The notes below the pieces were generated by a model. It was not told the origin of the DNA and searched no databases. It was given only the letters and a program-made list of their open reading frames with translations. From Bradyrhizobiaceae bacterium (GTDB taxonomy: Bacteria; Pseudomonadota; Alphaproteobacteria; Rhizobiales; Xanthobacteraceae): a DNA stretch of 64,000 nt. This document shows positions 45,364 through 54,981 of this stretch, in pieces. The number at the start of each line of letters is the position of its first letter. Positions within the stretch are counted from its first letter, which is position 1. Both the position numbers and the translations under genes were made by a program. The stretch is taken from the NCBI GenBank assembly GCA_020544565.1, contig CP078014.1, positions 1,986,016 to 2,050,015 on the forward strand. The letters run 5' to 3'.

Positions 45364-46929
45364 TCAATGTCCGGCGGCGACAGCAGCCGGCATATCGCGC
45401 TGTTTCTTCATGACGATCTTGTTCAACGCACCGAGATAGGCCTTCGCCGAAGCCACCAGCGTATCGGGATCGGCCGCCTTCGATGTCATGGACCGGCCTT
45501 CATGGGCGAGTCGCACCGACACCTCAGCCTGCGCGTCGGTACCCTCGGTCACGGCATGGACCTGATAAAGCTCCAGCTTGGCCTCGTGCGGCACCAGCGC
45601 CTTGATGCAATTGAAGACCGCATCCACCGGGCCGTTGCCCTCGGCCTCCTCTATTCTGGTCTGGCCGTCGATATCGAGTTTCATGGTGGCGCGCTGCGGG
45701 CCGTGCGTCCCGGCGATCACCGTCAGCGACGTCAGCTTGATCCGATCGTGAGCAACGGCCATCTCCTCATCGACCAGCGCCTCGATATCTTCGTCATAGA
45801 TATCCTTCTTGCGGTCGGCGAGCGCCTTCATGCGAACGAAAGCGTCCTCGAGCTGATTGGCGGAGAGCCTGTAGCCCATTTCCTCCAGCTTGTGGATGAA
45901 GGCGTGTCGTCCCGAATGCTTGCCCAGCACCAGGGACGACTGCTTCAGGCCCACCGAGGCCGGGGTCATGATTTCGTAGGTCTGCGCATTCTTCAGCACG
46001 CCGTCCTGATGGATGCCGCTCTCGTGCGCGAAGGCATTCCGGCCGACGATGGCCTTGTTGTACTGCACCGGAAACGAGGTCGCCGCCGAGACCAGCTTCG
46101 ACGCACGGGTCAGCATCGTGGTGTCGATCCTGTTCCAGTACGGAAACTTGTCCTTGCGGACATTGATGGCCATCACGACCTCTTCCAGCGCGGCATTGCC
46201 TGCCCGCTCGCCGATGCCGTTGATGGTGCACTCGATCTGGCGTGCGCCGCCCGTCAGGCCGGCCAGCGAATTCGCGACCGCCATGCCGAGATCATTATGA
46301 CAATGCACCGAGAACACCGCCTTGTCCGAGTTCGGCACGCGCTCGATCAGGGTGCGCATGAAGTGGGTATATTCCTCGGGCACGGTATAGCCGACCGTGT
46401 CCGGGATGTTCACCGTGGTCGCGCCGGCCTTGATGACCGCCTCGACGATGCGGCACAGGAAATCCATCTCGCTGCGGGTGCCGTCTTCCGCCGACCACTC
46501 GACGTCGTCAATCTGGTTGCGGGCGCGGGAGACGTTGGCGATCGAGGTTTCGATCACCTGTTCCGGCGTCATGTTCAGCTTGACCTTCATGTGCAGCGGC
46601 GAGGTCGCGATGACGGTGTGGACACGGCCGCGTTTGGCGAACTTCACAGCCTCCGCGCACCGGTCGATATCCTTGGGATGGACACGCGACAGTCCCGCGA
46701 TGACCGCGTTCTTGGACCGGCGGGCGATTTCGCTCACGGCCTGGAAGTCGCCTTCCGACGTGATCGGGAAACCGGCCTCGATGACGTCGACGCCCATGTC
46801 GTCCAGCATCTCGGCGACTTCGAGCTTCTCCTCGAAGGTCATGGTGGCGCCGGGGCATTGCTCGCCGTCGCGCAAAGTGGTGTCGAAAATAACGACGCGG
46901 TCCTTGTCGGACTGGGCTTGGGTGGTCAT
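45364..46929 (-). CDS. leuA: 2-isopropylmalate synthase
   Basis: 521 residues from the ATG at 46929; an ATG three codons earlier overlaps the AAGG that serves as SD for this one. FDTTLRDGEQCPGATMTFEEKLEVAEML is the HMGL/LeuA catalytic signature, with VHCHNDLGMAVANSLAG (metal-binding His) and AGNAALEEVVMAI. The C-terminal LeuA dimer domain, from about residue 390, gives leucine feedback inhibition. It condenses acetyl-CoA with 2-oxoisovalerate, the first step of leucine synthesis. A Leu-rich leader peptide lies upstream (47031-47165). Confidence 0.95.
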   Translation of the reverse strand: MTTQAQSDKDRVVIFDTTLRDGEQCPGATMTFEEKLEVAEMLDDMGVDVIEAGFPITSEGDFQAVSEIARRSKNAVIAGLSRVHPKDIDRCAEAVKFAKRGRVHTVIATSPLHMKVKLNMTPEQVIETSIANVSRARNQIDDVEWSAEDGTRSEMDFLCRIVEAVIKAGATTVNIPDTVGYTVPEEYTHFMRTLIERVPNSDKAVFSVHCHNDLGMAVANSLAGLTGGARQIECTINGIGERAGNAALEEVVMAINVRKDKFPYWNRIDTTMLTRASKLVSAATSFPVQYNKAIVGRNAFAHESGIHQDGVLKNAQTYEIMTPASVGLKQSSLVLGKHSGRHAFIHKLEEMGYRLSANQLEDAFVRMKALADRKKDIYDEDIEALVDEEMAVAHDRIKLTSLTVIAGTHGPQRATMKLDIDGQTRIEEAEGNGPVDAVFNCIKALVPHEAKLELYQVHAVTEGTDAQAEVSVRLAHEGRSMTSKAADPDTLVASAKAYLGALNKIVMKKQRDMPAAVAAGH

Positions 46930-46994
46930 CGGGGTCATCCTTCGGTCAAATGCGCCGCTGCGGGGCGCTCGGGTTTCGCTGCTGTCGTCTCAAA

Positions 46995-47037
46995 CCCCTG
47001 AGTGCCCAGGCACACATGCCCAGACGGCCCTCAGGGG
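46995..47037 (-). promoter_or_regulatory. leuA leader stem-loop
   Basis: CCCCTGAG / CTCAGGGG (8 bp, perfect) enclosing a second stem GGCA-TGTG-TGCC. The 5' arm begins directly after the Leu codons of the leader peptide and contains its stop codon. Only TTT follows, so it resembles an attenuator element but not a strong terminator. Confidence 0.55.
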
Positions 47038-47165
47038 CAGCTAAGAAGCAGGAGCCCGCCGGGAAGGAATGAGCGCAGGGACGCCGCCGGCGCGGCCGGA
47101 ATCGCAATGAAACCGGCAGCGTGCGCCGCCGTCTCCTGCTGTCCCTGAATGCCGCCGCGAATCAT
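47031..47165 (-). CDS. leuL: Putative leu leader peptide
   Basis: 44 residues, ending in PGGLLLLSCP with four consecutive Leu codons (47043-47054) 3 codons before the stop. The ATG at 47165 has GGGGAATGGAA upstream. The position (about 100 bp before leuA) and the run of Leu codons beside a stem-loop are what is expected of a leucine attenuator. The 44-residue length is long for a leader peptide; a shorter internal start cannot be excluded. The rest of the 366-bp gap before leuA has no other gene. Confidence 0.55.
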   Translation of the reverse strand: MIRGGIQGQQETAAHAAGFIAIPAAPAASLRSFLPGGLLLLSCP

Positions 47166-47295
47166 CGTTCCATTCCCCGAACAACGCATGATCGGCCCGA
47201 TCCGTTGACGGATGGTTGCCGAAGCGTCTCGTAAAGCCCTTCTAGACGAGAAAGCGCGGATACCGCAACGCCAAAGATTGGTCAGTAAGGCTGCC

Positions 47296-48393
47296 TCATT
47301 TCGCGTCGGCACTTTGCGGCGGATCGGTCAGCCTGGGCAAGAACCGCCCGAAGCCGGGGAAAACCGGTACGCTTCCCCCGAACATCCGGGTAATCATCAT
47401 GGTGCCGATGGCGGGCTTGAAATGGCCGGTATCGATCCAGAGATCAGGCCGGTCGCTCACCAACCCTGGCGTGGCGAAATCCCACAGGTCGGTAATCCGG
47501 TTGAGTCGCTCCCTCACCGCCTCGAGGTCGCCATGGGTGAAGCTATCCAGCTTCGAGCGCTCGATGGGATTCGTGGCCACAGTGAGCTGGACACCATGTT
47601 CGGCGCAAAGCCGCACGAATTTCTCAAGCAGCGCGAAATGGGCGTCGAGGTTAGGGCGACGCGTCACCCAGTGACTGCGCACGCGCGCAGCGGCGTCGGA
47701 GGGCTCCAGAGGCGATGGAGAAAACTGCCGCAGCTTCGATTCCGCCGCCGCATGGCCGCTCGCGGTCGCCACGACCTCGGCCGCGTCCGCGACCACATCC
47801 AGCCCCGGCGGAGGCACGTAGGGATTGGGTGGATTGTCCTGCCCGGCGATGAACCGCCGCGTCGCCGAACGCCAGTTCGCCACCTTTACGGCGGTCAGAT
47901 AACGCCACCAGAAATTCACCCGGGATGCCCCGGTGACCGCAGGCGGAAGCAGGCAGTTGATCGCAATGCCTGTGCAGGGATATCCGCCGATCGCATCGAG
48001 ATCCACCAGCAGCAGGACCTTCCTGATCTTGCGCCCGGACGTCTCCTGATGGCGCAGGACATATGACAGGATCGGCAGGTGATCGGTGATCGCGCCGCCC
48101 GGAACGATCTGGCTGTTCAGCCCTTGCACGCCCATGCGTTCGGCGAGATATTTTTCATCGAGGGCATAGCCGTGAGACGAGCCGAACAGCAGGGCGTCCA
48201 CCGAAGCCCTGTCCCGCCGCAACTCTTCAAAGACGACAAAACGCTGATTGGCATTCGCCGGCGGAAAGATTTTCGTCCCGAACACGGCGTGGGGATCGAT
48301 CACCACATTGGCGACAACCGTTGCCGCGAATAGCGCACCACCCGCGATAATCAACCCGATAGCGAATTGGCGTGGTGTCATCACTCCCCGCAT
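47296..48393 (-). CDS. SGNH/AlgX-DltD-like accessory protein of an acyltransferase
   Basis: 365 residues. The ATG at 48393 overlaps the MBOAT stop (TGATG); a second ATG four codons on has GGGGAG close by. One N-terminal helix (IGLIIAGGALFAATVVANVVI) anchors the protein. GSSHGYALDEKYL looks like the nucleophile motif (Ser after Gly-Ser) and DTGHFKPAIG like the Asp-x-x-His block of SGNH-type acetyltransferases/esterases. With the adjacent MBOAT it probably transfers or removes acyl groups on a cell-surface polysaccharide in the periplasm. Target unknown. Confidence 0.78.
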   Translation of the reverse strand: MRGVMTPRQFAIGLIIAGGALFAATVVANVVIDPHAVFGTKIFPPANANQRFVVFEELRRDRASVDALLFGSSHGYALDEKYLAERMGVQGLNSQIVPGGAITDHLPILSYVLRHQETSGRKIRKVLLLVDLDAIGGYPCTGIAINCLLPPAVTGASRVNFWWRYLTAVKVANWRSATRRFIAGQDNPPNPYVPPPGLDVVADAAEVVATASGHAAAESKLRQFSPSPLEPSDAAARVRSHWVTRRPNLDAHFALLEKFVRLCAEHGVQLTVATNPIERSKLDSFTHGDLEAVRERLNRITDLWDFATPGLVSDRPDLWIDTGHFKPAIGTMMITRMFGGSVPVFPGFGRFLPRLTDPPQSADAK

Positions 48394-49910
48394 CAGAACT
48401 GGAAATAGAGAAATTCGCTGAACGTATTGATGTTGGCGAACACCAGGGCAAACAGCGCGACGATCAGCGCCAGGCGGGGAACGCTCGGTTGCCAGGCAAA
48501 AATCCATGCCGAACGCCGCCAGTTGGAATGAGGCTCGTCTTCACGGTAGTCCACCATCTCCATCGTGTCGGGCACGAACAGGGCGATTGCGAGGGCCGCC
48601 GCGGTCACAAGCGAGGCCAGGACCGTCCAGTGCGCTCCGAGCCAGGTGCGGACAAATACGTCCGACACATAGCCCTTGGCGATCAGCCACCCGTCGTGAT
48701 TGGCAATGCGCAGTTCCGCGACCGACGCATGACCGAAACCGGCCATCGCCGTCACCATGTGCCAGGCGGTCTCGATGTTCGGCGCGCGAAAGAACGTCAT
48801 GCCTACCGCAAAAGCGCCGAAAGTGAGCACCCAGCCAACCATCCTGCCGCCGAGCGACACCCTGCCCGGCCCCCGCCACGACCGCCATGCGTGATTGATC
48901 GTCAGCAATACGCCCTGCAGGGCGCCCCACACGATGAAGGTCCAGTTCGCGCCATGCCATAGGCCGCCGAGCACCATCGTGATCAGCAGGTTGAGCGAAC
49001 GGCGCGCCGGTCCCCCGGCGTTGCCGCCGAGCGGCACATAAACAAAATCGCGCAGGAAGCGGGACAGGGTGATGTGCCAGCGCCGCCACAGATCGACAAT
49101 GCTGGTGGCGCGAAACGGTGCGGCGAAATTCAACGGCAGGCGCAGGTTGAACAGCAGGCCAAGCCCGATCGCCATATCGGAATAGCCCGAGAAGTCAAAA
49201 TAGAGCTGCAGCGAATAGGCGATCGACGCGCCCCAGGCGGCGACGCCGGTCACCGGCACGCCTGCGGCGGCGGCATCGAAGACCAGGCCGACAAAGGGCG
49301 AGAGGTTGTCGGCGATCAATACCTTCTTTGCGAGGCCGAGACAGAAAATCGTCAGCCCGAGCGCGATGTTGGTCCAGTTGACCCGATAGCGGACCGCCTC
49401 ACCCAGCTGCGGCCCGAGCTCATTCCAGCGCACGATCGGCCCGGCAATGAGATGCGGAAAGAACGATACGAACATCGCATAGCCCGGGAAACGGATCGGA
49501 GCCGGATGGCGCGACGCCTCGACCAGAAACGCAATCTGGACAAAGGTGGTGAACGATAGTGCCAGTGGCACGTCCGGCACGCCGGGGCTGCGCCCCTCAA
49601 AGATCGACAATAGAAAATCCGCATACTTGAAGTAGCACAGCACCAGGAGATTGGCGGTGATGCCCGCAACAAGAAGCGGCCGCGCCATGGCTGGGGCCGC
49701 TTCCTGGATTCTCCGCGCCAGCAGATAGTTCAGCACGATCGAAAGGATCGGCAGCACAATGAAAGGCGGCTTCCACCACGCATAGAACAGCAGCGAGGTG
49801 ATCGCCGTGGTGGCGAGGGCAGCGGTCGGACTCCAGCGCGCGGCGAGGAAATGAAGCCCAACGGCGAGCGGCAGAAAAACGAAGATGAATTCGGTGGAGT
49901 TAAAAAGCAT
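48393..49910 (-). CDS. MBOAT-family O-acyltransferase (AlgI/DltB-like)
   Basis: 505 residues with about 11-12 membrane segments. It starts MLFNSTEFIFVFLPLAVGLHFLAARW, typical of AlgI-like proteins. It contains SYSLQLYFDFSGYSDMAIGLGLLF, RWHITLSRFLRDFVYVPLGGN and GGLWHGANWTFIVWG, which holds the invariant catalytic His. Such proteins pass acetyl groups from the cytoplasm across the membrane to a partner that acylates a polysaccharide. The partner is encoded directly downstream with overlapping codons. Confidence 0.92.
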   Translation of the reverse strand: MLFNSTEFIFVFLPLAVGLHFLAARWSPTAALATTAITSLLFYAWWKPPFIVLPILSIVLNYLLARRIQEAAPAMARPLLVAGITANLLVLCYFKYADFLLSIFEGRSPGVPDVPLALSFTTFVQIAFLVEASRHPAPIRFPGYAMFVSFFPHLIAGPIVRWNELGPQLGEAVRYRVNWTNIALGLTIFCLGLAKKVLIADNLSPFVGLVFDAAAAGVPVTGVAAWGASIAYSLQLYFDFSGYSDMAIGLGLLFNLRLPLNFAAPFRATSIVDLWRRWHITLSRFLRDFVYVPLGGNAGGPARRSLNLLITMVLGGLWHGANWTFIVWGALQGVLLTINHAWRSWRGPGRVSLGGRMVGWVLTFGAFAVGMTFFRAPNIETAWHMVTAMAGFGHASVAELRIANHDGWLIAKGYVSDVFVRTWLGAHWTVLASLVTAAALAIALFVPDTMEMVDYREDEPHSNWRRSAWIFAWQPSVPRLALIVALFALVFANINTFSEFLYFQF

Positions 49911-50014
49911 CAGGGCGGATCAGGGAAACCGGAAATCGTCAGGCGCAAGGCTGCGGAAGCTGGAGACAGCGGCTCTTATCACATCGCAGGGACAGTTGAA
50001 CATCACCCGGCACC

Positions 50015-50977
50015 TTATTCCTTCTGGCGTGATCCCCTGGCCTCGGCCTCAAGGGCCGCGCGCGCTTTTTTCAGATTGCCCGCCTCGCTCTTGTCGACCT
50101 CGGGAAAACGCAGGTCCAGTTTGTCCATGGCGCCGACGATGGCGGAACTGATGACCACCCGCGCGAACCATTTCTGATCCGCCGGCACCACATGCCATGG
50201 CGCATGTTCCGCCGAGGTGTGGCGGATCAGGTCCTGATAGGCGGCCTGATACTTGTCCCACACCTTGCGCTCGGCGATATCGCCCATGGAGAATTTCCAG
50301 TTCTTGGCCGGATCATCGAGGCGGGCGAGAAAGCGCTTGCGCTGTTCGTCCTTCGACACGTTGAGGAAGAATTTCAGGATCAGGGTTCCGTTGCGCGCCA
50401 TATAGCGCTCGAACGCCGAGATATCCTCGAAGCGCTCCTGCCAGATGTTCTTGGTGACAAGCTCCGGCGGAATCTTCTCCTGCGCCAGCACCTCCGGATG
50501 CACGCGCACGATCAGCAGTTCTTCGTAGTACGACCGGTTGAAGATGCCGATCCGCCCCCGCTCCGGCAGACAGATCAGCGAGCGCCACATGAAATCGTGA
50601 TCGAGCTCCTTCGATGTCGGTTGCTTGAACGAGAACACCTGGCAACCCTGCGGATTGATGCCGGACATGACGTGCTCGACGGCGCTGTCCTTGCCCGCCG
50701 CATCCATGCCCTGGAAGATCAGCAGCACCGACCAGCGATCGTGCGCATAGAGCTTTTCCTGCAATTCCCGCAGCCGCTGGCGATTGGCGTCGATGATCGC
50801 GAGCGCGCTGTCCTTGTCGAGATCGCCCTTCTCGCCGGGCTTGTGCGATTTGAGATGGAACTCGCCGGAGCCGTCGAACCGGAACGGATCGACATAGGCT
50901 TTCAACTGCTTGGCGCTGAGCGGCGCAGCGCTGCCGGTCTTGCCGTTTTTGTCGGCCTTGTCGTCGGTTTTGGCCAT
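50015..50977 (-). CDS. ppk2: Polyphosphate kinase 2 family protein
   Basis: 320 residues from the ATG at 50977. Walker A LIFQGMDAAGKDSAV (Gly90-Lys96), SFKQPTSKELDHDFMWR and FNRSYYEELLIVRVHPEVL (Walker B-like and lid region) are characteristic of PPK2. It uses polyphosphate to phosphorylate nucleoside mono- or diphosphates (ADP/GDP/AMP classes). The single-domain length fits class I or III; subclass is not assigned. It follows the LTA-synthase-like gene by 73 bp on the same strand. Confidence 0.9.
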   Translation of the reverse strand: MAKTDDKADKNGKTGSAAPLSAKQLKAYVDPFRFDGSGEFHLKSHKPGEKGDLDKDSALAIIDANRQRLRELQEKLYAHDRWSVLLIFQGMDAAGKDSAVEHVMSGINPQGCQVFSFKQPTSKELDHDFMWRSLICLPERGRIGIFNRSYYEELLIVRVHPEVLAQEKIPPELVTKNIWQERFEDISAFERYMARNGTLILKFFLNVSKDEQRKRFLARLDDPAKNWKFSMGDIAERKVWDKYQAAYQDLIRHTSAEHAPWHVVPADQKWFARVVISSAIVGAMDKLDLRFPEVDKSEAGNLKKARAALEAEARGSRQKE

Positions 50978-51050
50978 GCGATGCCCTGCTCCGGTTGATC
51001 GCAATCACGCTATACGGCGATGGCCTGCTCCGCCAGAGAGCGCCGCAGCG

Positions 51051-52781
51051 TTACAGACCCTTGATGAAACCGGCGTCGATGAGCAGTCGATTGAACCGCC
51101 GCGCCTCTGCGCCGCCCTTGCAGCCGTAGAACACCCCGTTGCAGCGGAGCATGATCTTCTTCTGCTCGACGAACGACGGATCGAGCGGCACGCCCGCCGC
51201 CTCCTGCACCACCAGCGGCAGATAGGCACCGTCCAGCGTCTCCAGCGCCGACGTCAGGTTCGGCCGGTAGTTGAGCGCGTCGAAGGCGTAGTAGGTCTTG
51301 TAGTAGCGTGGGTCGTGCCGCATCAGGCGGTCGGCGAGGCGCGGCTGCGGCAGGTCCGGCGCGATCAGCTTCTGCGCGATCGCCGGCTGGTGATCGCCGA
51401 AGCGCACCAGCAGGAACGGCTCGCCGGGATGCTCGGCCTTCAGCCGCGCGACGAAATCCGCATAATCCGCCGCCGTCATGCTCTGGCGGCGGATGTATTC
51501 GTCGATCTCCGGCGCGTTGCCCGGCGCGCGCCACCCGGCCGGGGTCAGGTCCGTCCGGTAGGTGGAGGTCCAGGGAAAGTGGTTGGCGGTGAGATACACC
51601 AGCACGAACAGCGGCGCATCGGCCTGCCGCTCGCGCGCGATCAGCTTCAGCGCCTGATCGAAATAGAACCGATCCGGCTGCATGTCCTCATTGACGCCCA
51701 TCTCGGCCATATCGATGAAGCGCTCGATGCCGGCGCCGGTCTGGAAATGGCGCGCCGAGAGAAAATCGCCATAAGTCGGGTAGAGCGAGAAGGTGCGGTA
51801 GCCGCAGCGCTGCAGCGCCTGCGGCAGGCCGCGCGTCACCTTCCCGGCCGCGATCCGCGTGACATAGAACTTGAGCTGGCCGAAGGAGCGTGCCGACAGG
51901 CCGGTCAGCACGTTGAACTCGGTGTACCAGGTCGGGCCGCCGCTCGATTCCGCCACGAACCCGCGCTGCCGGCCGTCGGCGGAGCGGAAATAGTCGCGGT
52001 AATGCTCCGGCACCTTGATGCCGGGTGCGGCGCTGATGTCGAAGCTCGATTCATCGAGCACCATGACGATGTTCGGCCGCCGCGTGCCCGGCTGGCATTC
52101 GCCTAGCGGCGCGGCCTGCGCGCTGCCGACGAGGGATTTGGGATCGGCCTCGATCCACCCGGTCGCGGTCAGATGCGACACCGCAACCACTCCCGAACGC
52201 GCCAGATTGGAGATGTGATTGACGCCCTGGAACGGCTCCCACGGCTGCTCGGGATACACCACCGACAGCCCGGTAATGCCGATGGCGCTGACGAGTGCGC
52301 CGGCGACCGCCGCCCGGCGGCGGACGCGGAACGGATCGGCGTACCAGATCGCCCACAGCACCGGCACGGCGACGAGCGCGAGCACGACGAGTTGCCCGCG
52401 CAGTTGCGGAAACACCGACTGCAGGAACGACAGGGTGTCGCGGTCGATGATCAGGAAATCGAGAAACGTCAGGGTGAGCTGGGTGATGCCGAATTTGAAC
52501 TGCGACAGGGTGATCAGGGCCACGACCAGCGCCAGCGCCAGCGCCGCGCTGACGCCGGGCCGGCGGAAGACGATCAGGAGCGCGAAATTCAACAGCCCCC
52601 AGGTCAACAGCGCCAGGGTGTTGGCGAACGGCCCGTATTCGACCGACGCCAGACAATAGACCGCGGCGAGATGGAGGGCGGCGATCGCCGCGACGCCCGC
52701 GGCCCACAGCCAACGGCCGCGCGCCGCGGGGGCAGCGCCGCCGGCTCCTTCAGGCAACTCGGATGGCGACAGCGGCACCAT
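51051..52781 (-). CDS. LTA synthase-like membrane sulfatase-fold protein
   Basis: 576 residues from the ATG at 52781, chosen as the first start preceding the membrane segments; no clear SD. Five N-terminal helices are followed by an extracytoplasmic alkaline-phosphatase/sulfatase domain. It holds PNIVMVLDESSFDISAAPG (metal ligands), SSGGPTWYTEFNVLTGLSARSFG (catalytic Thr) and LVRFGDHQP (metal ligands). Gram-negative relatives (OpgB/MdoB, or enzymes that modify membrane lipids or glucans) transfer phosphoglycerol or phosphoethanolamine. A probable Pho box lies about 85 bp upstream. Confidence 0.82.
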   Translation of the reverse strand: MVPLSPSELPEGAGGAAPAARGRWLWAAGVAAIAALHLAAVYCLASVEYGPFANTLALLTWGLLNFALLIVFRRPGVSAALALALVVALITLSQFKFGITQLTLTFLDFLIIDRDTLSFLQSVFPQLRGQLVVLALVAVPVLWAIWYADPFRVRRRAAVAGALVSAIGITGLSVVYPEQPWEPFQGVNHISNLARSGVVAVSHLTATGWIEADPKSLVGSAQAAPLGECQPGTRRPNIVMVLDESSFDISAAPGIKVPEHYRDYFRSADGRQRGFVAESSGGPTWYTEFNVLTGLSARSFGQLKFYVTRIAAGKVTRGLPQALQRCGYRTFSLYPTYGDFLSARHFQTGAGIERFIDMAEMGVNEDMQPDRFYFDQALKLIARERQADAPLFVLVYLTANHFPWTSTYRTDLTPAGWRAPGNAPEIDEYIRRQSMTAADYADFVARLKAEHPGEPFLLVRFGDHQPAIAQKLIAPDLPQPRLADRLMRHDPRYYKTYYAFDALNYRPNLTSALETLDGAYLPLVVQEAAGVPLDPSFVEQKKIMLRCNGVFYGCKGGAEARRFNRLLIDAGFIKGL

Positions 52782-52865
52782 GACGTTCGACGCAACCCAC
52801 ACGCCGGCCGCTCCCCTGCCCGGCCGTTTGCGGCCGGACAGCACGCCGCGGACCGGCAGCCCGGC

Positions 52866-52898
52866 GTGTCACAAAAGCGTAATGGAACCGTCATGGCG
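52866..52898. promoter_or_regulatory. Possible Pho box (three 11-bp direct repeats)
   Basis: GTGTCACAAAA, GCGTAATGGAA and CCGTCATGGCG follow one another without gap; each has a TGTCA/CGTMA-like start plus a four-base spacer. The 11-bp period is that of PhoB half-sites. The repeats point rightward on the plus strand while the nearest promoterless gene (LTA-synthase-like) reads leftward, so the assignment is tentative. The remaining bases 52782-53021 carry no gene that I can recognise. Confidence 0.45.
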
Positions 52899-53021
52899 CC
52901 GCAAGCAACGTGCCCTGCGGCATTCCCGACATGGTGAAGGAGCGAGTGCCCTCACGGCTCAATGCAAAACGACCGCCCGAGGGCGGCCGCTGCAACACGC
53001 GATGAAAGGCTGCACCTTTGA

Positions 53022-53187
53022 TTGAGACAGAAATAACCTTCGTCATGCCCGGCTTTATGCCGGGCATCCACGTCTTGATCGTTCAACGAGGCCAGACGTG
53101 GATGGCCGGGACCATAGGCGAGCGAAAGCGACGCCGTTCTTCGAACGGCTATGGCCCGGCCATGACGGACCACCCTGTTTCCGTCAA
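53022..53187. repeat. Dispersed palindromic repeat, copy 2
   Basis: 166 bp, closely similar to 4880-5046: TTGAGACAGAA start, CGTCATGCCCGGC...GCCCGGCCATGACG inverted arms, the same GCGACGCCGTTCTTCGAACG block, and a CTGTTTCCGTCAA end. It lies between the end of ilvC and the LTA-synthase-like gene and ends 11 bp from the ilvC stop, so it probably folds at the 3' end of the ilvC message. Confidence 0.8.
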
Positions 53188-53198
53188 AAAATGAACTG

Positions 53199-54221
<1,023 letters not shown>

Positions 54222-54371
54222 TCATTCCTCTTGAGTGGCGGCCACAGTCGGCCAAACCGGGGATTTGCGGGGAGACGGGCCGAGCCGGACCCGGATGAAT
54301 TGCCGCCGTGGTGTAAGGCGGCTCGGGGCGCGAGACAAGCCCATGGACCCCATTTCTGCAATGCAGCGAAG

Positions 54372-54977
54372 TCACGGCTCCCTCAGCACGGGGTAGAGCG
54401 AGGCCAGCAGCAGCACGGCCATGACGATGTTGAAGATCCGGACTGCCCGCGGCGACTTCACCAGCCCCTGCAGCGAGGTGCCGAGCGCCACCCAGGTCAG
54501 CGACGACCCCAGCCCGATCACGAACAGCAGCACCGACAGCGCCGCGATGTTCAGCGGATAGGCGGCGATGGCGGCGTAGGCGGTGATCGCGCCGATGGCG
54601 ATCACCCAGCCCTTGACGTTGACCCACTGGAACAGGGCGGCGCCAAGGAACGTCATCGGCCGCCCCGCCTCCGTGCGGCCGGTCTCCGCCGGGCCGGACC
54701 GGGCGATCATCGCCGCGAGGTAAACCAGATAGGCTGTGCCGATATATTTCAGGATGGTGTGCAGCACCGGGAAAGCCGCGAACACGGCACCGAGGCCAAG
54801 ACCGATCACCGCCACCAGAAACGAGAAGCCGATGGTGACGCCGGCGATATGCGGCAACGTCCGCCGGAATCCGTAATTCAGCCCCGACGCCATCAGCATG
54901 ATGTTGTTCGGCCCCGGGGTGAACAGCATCGCTGCGGCGAAGACGATGAAGGCGGCGGTGAGTTGCTGGGAGATCAT
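54372..54977 (-). CDS. LysE/RhtB-family amino acid exporter
   Basis: 201 residues with six hydrophobic segments. AAMLFTPGPNNIMLMASGLNYGFRRTLPHIAGVTIGFSFLVAVIGLGLG is the family signature (PGPN motif). It exports amino acids or related compounds. It starts 4 bp after the upstream EamA-type gene, between ilvH and ilvC, which suggests a role in branched-chain amino acid or intermediate export. Confidence 0.88.
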   Translation of the reverse strand: MISQQLTAAFIVFAAAMLFTPGPNNIMLMASGLNYGFRRTLPHIAGVTIGFSFLVAVIGLGLGAVFAAFPVLHTILKYIGTAYLVYLAAMIARSGPAETGRTEAGRPMTFLGAALFQWVNVKGWVIAIGAITAYAAIAAYPLNIAALSVLLFVIGLGSSLTWVALGTSLQGLVKSPRAVRIFNIVMAVLLLASLYPVLREP

Positions 54978-54981
54978 GGCG

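Noticed and set aside
47031-47312. 93-codon version of the leuA leader ORF starting further upstream
   Set aside because: The extended part overlaps the end of the SGNH-like gene and has no SD or similarity; only the 3' part with the Leu run is kept.
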